Source: Elgaria multicarinata webbii
Taxonomy: Eukaryota > Chordata > Lepidosauria > Squamata > Anguidae
Assembly: GCF_023053635.1 (NCBI RefSeq)
Contig: NC_086182.1
Span: 29,559,501-29,623,500 of the forward strand
Reading direction: 5' to 3'
DNA: 64,000 nt
This document shows positions 40,796-52,700 of the stretch, in pieces. The number at the start of each line of letters is the position of its first letter. The stretch's first letter is position 1. A program made the translations under genes and the position numbers. The notes under the pieces are model-generated. The model searched no databases. It was not told where the DNA came from and saw nothing but the letters and a program-made list of their open reading frames with translations.

Positions 40796-43700
40796 AAACG
40801 GTAAACATTAAAAAGTATACAAATTTTAAAAACCATCAAAGACAGAAAAACAGTATAAAAACAATGTGCATAAATTATATGGTTTATGGGATTCAGTTCT
40901 CTTGGTGCAGAATTTTGACCTTTGTAGCACTAAGTACTCCTAACCCCGGTCAGGCACTGGCTTTTCCATTCCCTTAGCAGGATCTGCTGCTGGAGAACCT
41001 GGTTTACTCCGAAGGTGCCCAGCTGGGACATTTTGTCCGGAGGGTTCTTCGGTTCCTTTGCCTTGCAGTCCAGGTAAATTTATTCCTTGCAAACTTGCAC
41101 AGCAGATCTTTGGTCTGCAATCTTGGCTCCTCATGTTCTGTTATGTAGACCAGGGGGGAGATCTACACAGCGCACTGAAGGCGCTTGCATGCGCCTGCAG
41201 TGCGCCCCGAAAGTGATTGTGTAGATCCTGCCCTGGAAGAGGTGGAGGAAGAGGCGGAGGAGGTGGCGGCTGGGGAATCCGGCCGCGTCCTTGCCGCCGC
41301 CGCCGCCGCCCACCTCCCCGCCGGCCTCCTGCTGCCGGTGAAAGAGCCACTCGGCGGAAGAAGGCGGGGCGAAGAGCGGAAGAAGCTCTCCGCCCCGGGT
41401 GGCTCTTTCGCTGGCAGCAGGAAGCCAGCGGGGAGGTGGGTGGCAGCAGCGGCGGCAAGGATGCGGCCGGATTCCCGAGCCGCCTCCTTCTCCACCTCTT
41501 CCTCCGCCTCTTCCAGGGCAGGATCTACACAATCGAGCTGTTCCCCGAAATGGGCTTGATTTCAAGGTTTCTGATCCCTTCATAACCCACACGTGTACGA
41601 CCCTGGGCCTATGGCCAATGCAAAGCTGTGAGTGGCCAGCATAGGAAGGGACAGGAAGAAGGCGAGGAGGTGGGAAGGGAGAGAAATAGTGAGGAATCGC
41701 TTTGGGTGGGGAGGAATAGCAAGGCCAGAGGCTGGGAGGGAAGAGATAAAAAGAGCAAAAGGGAAAGGTCTGTGTGGATGGGGGAAGAGCAGGTGAGGCC
41801 AGGAAGTAACTCTCTGCTTCTCTTGGTGCCTTCTGAACAGCTGCACAGTGGCAGGTTCTAGAACAGGAAGGAGAAACTAGCACCCTCATATTTTTGAAGG
41901 GTATTTTTTAAAAAAATTTAAATGCATTTTTGAAGGAGGCAGGGAGCGGACAACTTTGCAGGCACCATTAGAGGTCACTGCGGACACTGCTTCTAACCTC
42001 TCTCCCTGTGTATGTAGCCCATGGTGGCTCATATTGGCCATGCAGGGATGCAGAGGCAGCTGGACAACCATCTGTCAGGGATGCTTGAAGGTGGGTTCCT
42101 GCATTGAGCAAGGGGTTGGACTCGATGGCCGTAGAGGCACCTTCCAACTCTACTATTCTATGGTTCTATATAGGTAGTGATGAGGAGATTCAGGAAGGCA
42201 GCGGTCCTGAGCCTGTGTTTCCTCCTTTCTTCTTTAGGTTTTTACTGTGCATCTTCAGAACTGGCTTCTCCATCTGGGCCTTGTGATGCCGGCTTCTACT
42301 GCACTGGAAGCTCCACACGAGCCAACCCAACCGATGGGGCGCTGGGAGATATTTGTCCTCGAGGACACTTCTGTCCCCAGGGAAGCTCTTCTCCATTTCT
42401 ATGCCCTTCAGGTAGGTCTAATAGGAGCTTAGATGCCTAAGGGTATCATCCTATGCCTGTTTAGACAGAGGAAAGCCCTACAGCTCCCATGGATGGCTGG
42501 GGAATGCTGGGAAATGTAGGACTTTTTCTGTCTTAACATGCGTAGGATTTGGCCCTAAGTAGTTTAGTCACCCCAGTGCTTTGCTGATACCAAAATCAAC
42601 ATAGGTGCGCATGCATGCACACACATGTGCATGGGTGCACATGAGCTCACCATGATTTTATAGAGTGCATGCTATGCATGCAGATAGGTTTCAGAGCCAT
42701 ACCCCAGCCGCCGCCTCTACACTAAGAGCAAGCTCAGTTCTCTGAGTGTTGATCCTTATTTATTTATTTTTATTAGTTCTACTATTATCTATCATTACTA
42801 TAGATCATTTCAACATACAGTTCTTCTCCTTGGGGCTACCTACCTTTTGATGGCCACTTTGCCACACTAGCACATTGAAACTAACCCTGCAGTGAAAACT
42901 CTCCCTTCCTAAAGAAAACTAGAATGTCAGGGAGAAGACTGCAGACTAGAACCTTGGTTCCTGACGTGCTTGTTTTCTTTGTCCCTGAGATGGATTAGTC
43001 CAGCAGATGGTGGTGGCTCGAAATAGGAACGGTGGCCATCCTGTTAAACACACACATTTCCTTTCGTAGGCTCCTTTTTAGCTCACCGCGGAGGTAGGTC
43101 AGCAGAAGATTGCCGTCTGTGTGTGGCTGGCTGGTTCTGTTCTCTCCGAGGCCAAACTTCGCCGGAGGGCTTGTGCATGGAAGGCTGGTTCTGTCCAGAG
43201 GGATCAGGATCGGGCCAGAATCCAGGTAGGGAGTCATGATTTGCTTCGAAGAGACATCACTTTTCATAGTGGAGTGAGAATGTGAATAGAAGCAATGGTG
43301 AGGCAAGGATGAAAAGAAGGGAGGAGGAGAAGAGATGGATTTGTCAGAAGAGGATGTGGCGTTACACCCCACAAGTCAGTTCCCAAATGTATGTCTGCAG
43401 TTTGTAAGTCTGTGGTTTTTAGAATGTTGGCCTGAGTGGGCGGAGTTAAAATGTCTTGGGAGGGGGAGGAGTGATATATAAGGGAAGGACGGAGGGGATT
43501 GTGGGGGACTTGTTAGGTACTCTTAGAGTCTTTAGTGCTCTCTGTGTTTAGGGTACTTAAGTTCTGGGAAATTTGAGGGTCAGTGTAGAGAGTGGTGTCT
43601 TTAGAGTGTGGTGTGCACGTAGTGGATGTATATTAATCAATACTGATAATAAAGAAAGTTCAAGAGTGATTGTGTGAGAAAAAGGAAAGCGCGTATGTGA

Positions 43701-46700
43701 ATGAGTGAAAGGATTGTATGAAAGGTTTCAAAAAGGTTTTTAAATGGTTTATTTGAAACAAAGCTTGTGTACTTTTGAAAATAAATTTTGATTGTTTTGT
43801 TTTTAAACTACCACAAAAATCCCACGTGTCTGTTTGGTATTTATCATCTAAAGTTTACTCATTTAACACCCACTCTGACAATCATTCACCTCAGTACATA
43901 TAACTCACAGTGTTTTATTTTATATATTAAAATCCTTCTCCATTTAAACCCCTTTTTCCACATAGTTTGGAGGAAGGTGGGTTTTATCCCTCACCTCAGG
44001 CATATCAAGCGGTGGTGCTTGGCTTGAGCAGGGAGTAGCCTCGGCCGGGTCTGTTGTTCAGAGCCTGTGTCGTGGCAGAGGAAATGAAGAGAATTTGTCT
44101 TTGAATTTTAAAATGAAAATAAAGTAAAGCCAAGCCTCTTGGACATAAATGGAAAACTTTAGGCCATGAGCTTTAAGATGGAACTAGCAGACATGAAGCT
44201 GTCAGCAAAAAAACAAGAACCAAACTGAAAAAACACTTATGTCTCTTCATCTTCTGAAACATTTAGTGGTACTTAGGGGACCTGTTCAGACAACATGTTA
44301 AGCCATGGTTAGGCCGCCAACCCTTTTGCAGCAAACGGATAGTGAGTGTGTTTAAATCGTGGTTATGTAGCCACCATGGTTAGGAATGGTTCACACAACA
44401 CGCTATGCCATAATGTTTGGCTCAAAATGCTTAACCACCATGGCTTAGCGTGTCAACTGAACAGGGTCACTGGGTGTCATGACATTATCAACACTGAGAA
44501 TTTCCCTTTCTCCTTCCCCAGCTGCAGGCAGGATACTCACAGCCTAATGTCCTATCCTGTAATGAGTAACCTTTAGATGTTACCCAGGAGATGAGCAGAC
44601 ACACAGTCTTGACATTTTCAGTGGCACCCCAATGCCACTTGTAAGTTGTAAAGTTTAGTTCCATCTGCAGGAGTGCTCAAGAGCAAATTGAATTTATTTA
44701 TGGTTTTTACATTTACTGTATAGCCTGCTTGTTTCCCTCATGCAAAGAACCCAAGTAAGCTTACATGGTCCTCCTCTTCTCTATTTTAACTTCACCACAA
44801 CCCTGTGAGGAAGGCTAGGTAGAGAGTCAGTGACCTGCCCAAAGTCCCCTTGTGTTCTTCAAATACTTAAAATACTCTTCAAAGACTTAAAAGGTTGTCA
44901 CACAGAGGAGGGCCAGGATCTCTTCTCGATCCTCCCAGAGTGCAGGACACGGAATAACGGGCTCAAGTTAAAGGAAGCCAGATTCCAGCTGGACATCAGG
45001 AAAAATTTCCTGACTCTTAGAGCAGTACAACAATGGAATCAGTTACCTAGGGAGGTTGTGGGCTCTCCCACACTGGAGGCATTCAAGAGGCAGCTGGACA
45101 ACCATCTGTCAGGGATGCTTTAGGGTGGATTCCTGCATTGAGCAGGGGTTTGGACTCGATGGCCTTGTAGGCCCCTTCCAACTCTGCTATTCTATGATTC
45201 TCCTGGAGTTCCATAGGTGTGAGATCTTCCAACCTTCAGCTCCTCTTCTCCCATGAGAAGAAGAAAAGGTCTGCACACCTACATAAGCAATGACATCTAC
45301 TGGTCTAAACTACTACTACTACTTGGTAGTAGATTCCAAAAAGGGAGCATGGTCTCTTTATTTTTAGACTAAAATAACAAGCATCACTGCTTGTTCACCT
45401 ATAACAAGTCCAGTTTCTGAATTAGAGATGGAGCAGATGACACGCTGAAGTTCTTGCAAGTTTTTTCCATCTGTTGCCCTGCACAGACAGCAAGCCGTGC
45501 TTCCTTCTTGTATTGACTACAGAGGGTGGCAATTCAAGTAATGCACAGCTGCAACTCTCAATAAATTTTTGTTTTCCCTATAGAACACCTCTGTCCTCTC
45601 GGTCACTATTGTCCCACCGGCAGCCCAGAGCCCAAACGGTGTCCGCCTGGAAAATACCAGGATGAAACTGGCCAAAGCCTGTGCAAAGAATGCCCAGCGG
45701 GGAAGTAAGTGGTGTACTTTGCAGGTGCGTTCACCTTCTTTGGCTCTCTTCAAGCTCCTCCTTTGCGATCTGCATAGCAATGGCCTTGGAGTTCTGTAGA
45801 ACACCTGTTTTGGAAATGCACAAGAAGGTTTGTCTTTTCTCTGCATTTCCCTCTCATCCTTTCCATGCCAATCAGTTTCCGGGTGGTGCCTTCATGCGCC
45901 AGATCCAAACAGCAACGGTATGTAAAGTCATTCTTTCCGTCTTATTTCCTCTCCATTCCTAGAGATCTGGAAATTAATACCTTCTTATTCAGACAGGTGT
46001 GATATATCTGGGGATAAGCAACGTGGTTTTACATTTGTTTGTCTTGTTTAATGACCTAAGTTTTTTGAATCTCTAATCTCTTCAAAATGTCACACATTCG
46101 GCGTCTTTCGAAAGCTAGCAGCAGCTATAATATGTTGTTGCCGTTTTGTTGCTGTTAAACATACATACAGAGCATTTGAAATATTCAAGGCACTTCTCTC
46201 ATTAATCCTTATAACAATCCTCTAAGATGGGTCTTGCATAATTGCCATCACATTGCAGATGAGGTTTGCCTGAGGCCCCTAGGATTCATGGCTGGCGTGC
46301 ATTTTGATTTGGCCCACTCCACCAGCAGTGCCAAATAAATGAACTTGCCACACTAGGCTGTCCCCTTTCCCCTCCAATAATAAAGCTGTAGATTGGACGG
46401 CTCCATTAAGCTCTTCTCTAAACTGTCATCGGGTAATGCCAGAGACAGAGAAATGATGGTAGAGCCCCCACTTTGCATGTGGAAGGTCCCAGGTTCAATT
46501 CCTGGCATCTCCACGTAGGGCTGGAAAAACTCTTCATAGAATCATAGAATAGCAGAGTTGGAAGGGGCCTACAAGGCCATCGAGTCCAACCCCCTGCTCA
46601 ATGCAGGAATCCACCCTAAAGCATTCCTGACAGGTGGTTGTCCAGCTGCCTCTTGAAGGCCTCTAGTGTGGGAGAGCCCACAACCTCCCTAGGTAACTGA

Positions 46701-49700
46701 TTCCATTGTCGCACTGCCCTAACAGTCAGGAACGTTGTCCTGATGTCCAGCTGGAATCTGGCTTCCTTTAACTTGAGCCCATTATTCCATGTCCAATAAT
46801 GAGATAGTGGGCTCTCCCACACTAGAGACTTCAAGAAGCAGCTGGACAGCCATCTTTCAAGAAGGCTTTAAGGTGGATCCCTGCATTGAGCAAGGGGTTG
46901 GACTCAATGGCCTTATAGGCCCCTTCCAACGCTACTATTCTATGATTCTATGAAACCCTAGAGAGCCAGTCTGTGTCAGCATACTGGGAAGAGTGGGATA
47001 AAAATGCTTTAAATAAATAAGTGAACTTCTGTTTTCTTGGAAGGTTCTGTGACCCTGATTTCCCAATACAAGATTCCGAGGATCTCAAAGAAACCTCTGC
47101 AAGGGGAGTGGTCAAACCATCTGACTGTCTGCCTGGATACTACTGCCTATTGGGAACAAAATCTGCCCTGCAGTTCCCTTGCCCTGATGGGACCTTCAGT
47201 AATCAGACAGGCTTGAGCAGCTCCAAGGAATGCAGGCCCTGCCCCGGAGGCAAATTCTGTGCAAACCCAGGTGAATCAAGGAGGCCATCAGCAGAGATAG
47301 GTGTGTGTTGCTGTCCTAAGCATGCCTACCTGCAAGTCAGTGCCAGTGAAAACTGATTTGATCTGGGAACCAGTGCGTGTAGCAGATGGACTACTAGACT
47401 CCAACCAGGGAGCAGCTGAGGTGTCTTGCACTTGCTCCGCTTCTTTAAAATTCTGGGCTCCATCTCTGGATTCTTCTGTTAAAAGGATCTGAGGCGAAAG
47501 GACTTGAAAAGCATCCCCCTGAGACCTTGAAGTTCCTCCACCAAGCAGATTGCAAAAGCAACGTGAGATGACTAAGAGTGTGCAAACTCTGACACCATTT
47601 CCAAGTCCAAATCACTTTCTGGTGCTAGGCATCAGTTTGTGGTTAGGCACATCTCTTTAGGATTTTTTTTCCAATAGGAAAGAGAGAGAGAGAGAGAGAC
47701 CTAGAATTGCAAGGTTTCTAGCAGAGGTACTGAATAAACCTTTAGGTGCAATAGCCTGGCTAATGATGTACAGTTCAGAGATCTTGAACAATATAATAGA
47801 AACCCTTATCTCTTCTTTAGGTCTTGTGACCCCTAGTGGCCCTTGCTTGCCTGGGTATTACTGCACCCTGAAAGCACGGGTACCCAACCCTATTCATGAT
47901 GGAAGTGGAGGCATGTGTCCTGCAGGGCATTTCTGCCCCTTGGGTAGCAGCAGCCCAATACCATGCCCCAGTGGGACTCTTCTACCCCAGTCTGGGATGT
48001 CGTCCCACAATGCCTGCTTGCCTTGTCCTGGAGGACACTTCTGCCAAGGAGAAGGCTTGGCCATTGTTTCTGGTGAGTTTTACAGTCCTTTTCCCCAGTG
48101 TGCTGGTGTGATGGATTGGGGTGGGGTGGGGTGGGGGAGTGTGTGAGCAATTTGGATGCTGACACAAGTGAAAGCTCTATTAATATACCCTCCTCGCCAC
48201 CCCCAATGCATTAAGCTAACTTAGTCTTGTACTAATCAGACAGCCTCCTACTTCTGGCTTCTGCCCAAGAAAATAATTAAATATGATGAATGTAATTTGC
48301 ATAGGGAATTCTTTTCCCTGAGGAGTTAAATGCAGCTCATTACTCAGGTTCGAAATCACAGTATGTCCCCCCCCCTTTTCTGCACAGTGCTACATGAGAG
48401 ATGTCCAATTCCCCTTCCTGAGAAACAGCAGTTTATTTATTCATTTATTTGTGATACTTATATATCACTTAATATAATAAAATCTGTAAGCAATCAACAG
48501 TTGAACAATTTACAGGAGGTTAAAATCTTTCTATGTCAATTTATGGGGTGGGCATTTCTGCACCAACCTCTTGAACATTTGGGGCTTCAGCTGAGCCGAG
48601 GCTCAACTTAGGAATCTCTTCTGAATGCCAACAATGCAGTAAAGTCATAATCAAGAGGATGGTGTCTCTGAGCACAGATAGAATGCCTTTCTCTCACCAT
48701 TGAATTACCACACCCTTACTCTCCCTCCCCATATGCAGATTTGTTTTATTAAGACAGCAGAGTTTCTAGGACAAGGAATATGCTTTCCAGGGAAGGTTTT
48801 ACGCACCGGGGTGTGGGCTTTGAACTTCAGTGACTTGCTATTATATGAAACCCTCTGCTTTGCAGGGATGTGTCATGCCGGCTACTATTGCGATATGCTG
48901 TCCTCACGCCCTGACCAGAAGCTCTGCCCCCCAGGATTCTACTGTCCTGAAAGGACAGGATCCCCATTTCCATGTGCCACCGGGACCATCAATCCTCACA
49001 GTGGGAAATGGGATGCCACTGACTGCAACCTCTGTCCAGCTGGGTATTTCTGCAGCGGTATGTGCCTGTTAGTTTTATTGAATTTGCCAGTGGGCTCATC
49101 CCCACTTATCCTAGAGAAAAGAAACCGACCTGTCTTTCCTCTCCATGATTAGGCCTTGGAAAGAGTGTCCCAGATGGAACATGTTCCTCCGGTTACTACT
49201 GCCCACCAGGGCAAGCCTCCGCCACACCTCCTTCTCACCGGTGCCCACGTGGGTTTTACTGCCTTGAGGGCTCTGTGGCTCCAGTGGCCTGCCAAAAAGG
49301 AACCTACCAATCAGAGGAAGGGAAGGAATCATGTGATCTTTGTCCAGCTGGGTTCTTCTGCGAGCAGTCCAACCAAAGTAAGAAAATGGGAGGAATACAC
49401 CCATGACAATCGTTACTACTTATGGGGAGGGATGTGTGTGTTTATATCAGTCTTCCCCAACCTGATGCCGCCCAGATGTGTTGGACTGCAACTCCTATCA
49501 TTGGCCGTGCTGGCTTGGAATGATGGGAGTTCCAGGGCAACTGGAAGGCACCAGCAGTTCCAGCTCCAAGTGCTGGAGGATCCTTGGGCAAGAGGGGGGC
49601 AGGAGGGGCATTCCCTCAGTGAGTCTCCTTCTTACCAATATTGTTGTCAACTGCTCCTCCTTCTCCTCCTCCTCTTGCTCCTCACCATTGCTCCCACTTG

Positions 49701-52700
49701 CTTGATTGCCAGGCAGAGAGCTGGTGAGCAAGGAGACCATGGCATTTGCTGTTCCTCCTTCCCACCACCACCCTGTTCTGAGCAAGAGTAAGAGGCAGGT
49801 GAACAAGCAGCTTGCAACAGGGAAGAGGAGGAGCAAATCCCAGGGAGTGCTTGCCAGGGGCCCCTTGGTGAGCTGTGGGCCATTAGCAGGTGCCTGACTA
49901 TGCCAACCCTTGACCAGGTATGGGGAAGGAAGGTTTATATAAAGATGAATCCCTGCTCCCAAGACTTCAAGGTCTCAGCTGATGGGGAAACCAAGCTTTT
50001 AACACAAACCCAGGGAGGCAGCAACCCCCTACAATGAGTGCCTGAGTGTAGGAACCATCTCTGTCTGAATCAGCAAAGAGGGGTTTTCGAATCAGAGTGC
50101 TGGGGAACCAAAAAAAAGCTTGCTGACAATAATAACAATAAATGCCACCGAAAGGTTTCCAAGCTGCCCTTTCTGTCCTAGGTGCTGCGATCCAGGTTCC
50201 CAGGCAATGCCCGTCTGGGCATTTTTGTCCTCCTGGTACTCCTTCCAGCTTAGAACACCCATGCCCTAGAGGTACATATGGACCCAAGGCTGGGGCTGCT
50301 GAAGAATCTGACTGTGAGCCCTGTCCAGCAGGTAAGTGTGGGTGCACATCACAGAACAAAGGAGGTGAGCTGAGACTGCGTGGGACAGAATGGAGCTTTG
50401 GGTTGCCCATACAAACCCCATACATCAGGGTGAGGAACCTCTTTCAGCCAAAGGTCTGAATTCAGTTGGGAAAAGGGCCAGGCGAAGAGCGTGGGTCCAA
50501 CTGGGGAACTATGGAAGTCCTGATTAGCCACATTTGGTTCACAGGCCTGAGGATCCCCACCCCTGCTGTTCACTTCCTTTCCTCCTCTTTCCAGGGATGT
50601 ATTGCTCATCTTCTGGACTGTCGCAACCAAACGGTCTTTGCCATCAAGGCTACTATTGCACCAGGGGAGCAGTCAACCCAACTCCGATTAGACACCGGGT
50701 GAGTAGGAAGTACCAGAAGCAGGCTTAATTAACTACTCACTGTTGCATTGCCCAAGCAGTTGTCTCAAGTGGAAACTGTATAAAAATGAAGGCGTCATTA
50801 CATTGCATTTCTCAGATATGAAAATTAGCCAGTAAAGTTAGCGATGAATAAATCCTTTCATTTTGATCCAGTTTCTCATTTTTCCAACCTTAAGTTTGTT
50901 TCATCCCTTTTCTACATTAGTTTGTAAGGGGCTTGGGTGTGTGTTTTTAAAGTCAGCATGATTTTTTTTGTGTGTGTATTTACATGCATGTTTCTCCCAA
51001 TAAATGCATTTTTTAGCACAATTTGGCTTAATGCATGCATTTCTTGCAAACAGTTTTCCCTAGTGCAATGCATTTTAGATGTAATTTCCCCTAATATGCA
51101 CATTTCTTTTGACCCGAGAACTGTGCCACAGAATGTGGAAATATAGCATACATCAAAGTATAATTGCATTTCAGTTTGTTTATTAGTCCAGGAAATACAA
51201 ATTGTGTATGTTTGCATTAAAATCCAAACCAAATGAATTTCCAGTTCCATGCGATAACAGCTTAAGATGTAGAAAGTGCTGAAGTAGTTAGGGCAGCGGT
51301 TGGGGGTCGAACAACCCTTTCACATGGGTCGCCTAAAACCATCGGAAAACACATATTTCCGATGGTCTTTGGAACCGAGACATTTCATTTATTTGTAATT
51401 AGAAATAAATATTTCACAATATATAATTACATATTGTTTTTGTGATCACTATGCTTTAATTATGTTCAATTTGTAACAATGAAAATACATCCTGCATATC
51501 AGATATTTACATTACGATTCATAACAGTAACAAAATTACAGTTATGAAGTAGCAATGAAAATAATTTTGTGGTTGGGGGTCACCACAACATGAGGAACTG
51601 TATTAAAGGGTCACGGCATTAGGAAGGTTGAGAACCACTGAGTTAGGGTCATGTCTGCCCTGACATACTTTGACCATTCCAGCCAGATAGCAGATGCACA
51701 ACAACCAATTTTGCACAATTCATATCTCACAAGATGCCAGTTAGTTGCATCCCTCGGTGGTGACAACTGGTATTTGTCAAAAAGAGGAAACTTAAGAACT
51801 AGCAGTTCCCCTCTTTTGGAAGCATTAATTGTCACTCTGTGTGTGCTTTGGGTGTGAGGGGAGCATTCTAAACACATCATTTCCTGAGTGAACACAGCAC
51901 AGTAAAATCATCATTCTCTTTGGTTTTATTTTCCTTTCTTCCTTCTACAGTTGGATTCTGCTAGCTTCCTGTTGACTGGGAATGACATCTGTCCTCCTGG
52001 GCATTACTGCCCAAATGGGACCGGATATCCCATACCTTGCCCACCTGGCTCCTTCTCCACCTCTCTGGGCCTGAAGACAGAGAGACAGTGCCAGCCGTGC
52101 CCAGCAGGACTCTACTGCAGCCAATCAGGGATGTCTGATTTGTCCCAGATGATGTCATGTAATGAAGGGTAAGAGGCAGCATGGCTGCTTTCCTTGATTT
52201 AATAGCAAGCCGGGATGTGCAGACTCCCCGTGAAGGAACAGGCTGGCCTCTGATCATGTTCACCATGAATGAATAGGGGTGACCTGAATGAAATAGGCAA
52301 GAGAGTTGGATTGATGAGAGGGCTACTGACCTGGATAATTGGGGAAGGATCGCTATCCCTGATCCATAAACACAATTGAGGGAGGTGGTAAAAGCAGAGC
52401 TGGCAATCTGAATCCAGTCCTTGACAGATGACTCCTTCAATATTACATGCACACATACACCCTTCAAAAAAACCCAAAAAGGGAAACCTTTCGTTTTCCA
52501 TGAGATTTCCTAGAAACATCATTAGGCTGCTGTCCCAGTTTTCTTGGCCATTATTGAGCTAGCCATAAATGTTGCAATGCCCACTGCTCCTCTGGAGGAT
52601 ACTCCATTTTGGGAGAGGCTGGAAGCTGTGATTTTGTTGGGGCTGTGAATCCATTCTGGGTTTTAGTCAGAACCACCCAGAAAAGGAGCTATCCAAGGCT

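Noticed and set aside
41131-41889. 252-codon open frame on the minus strand
   Set aside because: It overlaps a CpG-rich palindrome whose both strands are open by composition, and it has no domain or codon pattern of a real gene.
49498-49962. 154-codon minus-strand frame
   Set aside because: It is low-complexity, rich in Glu and Ser from a CTCCTC run, has no motif, and lies partly in a MITE fragment.
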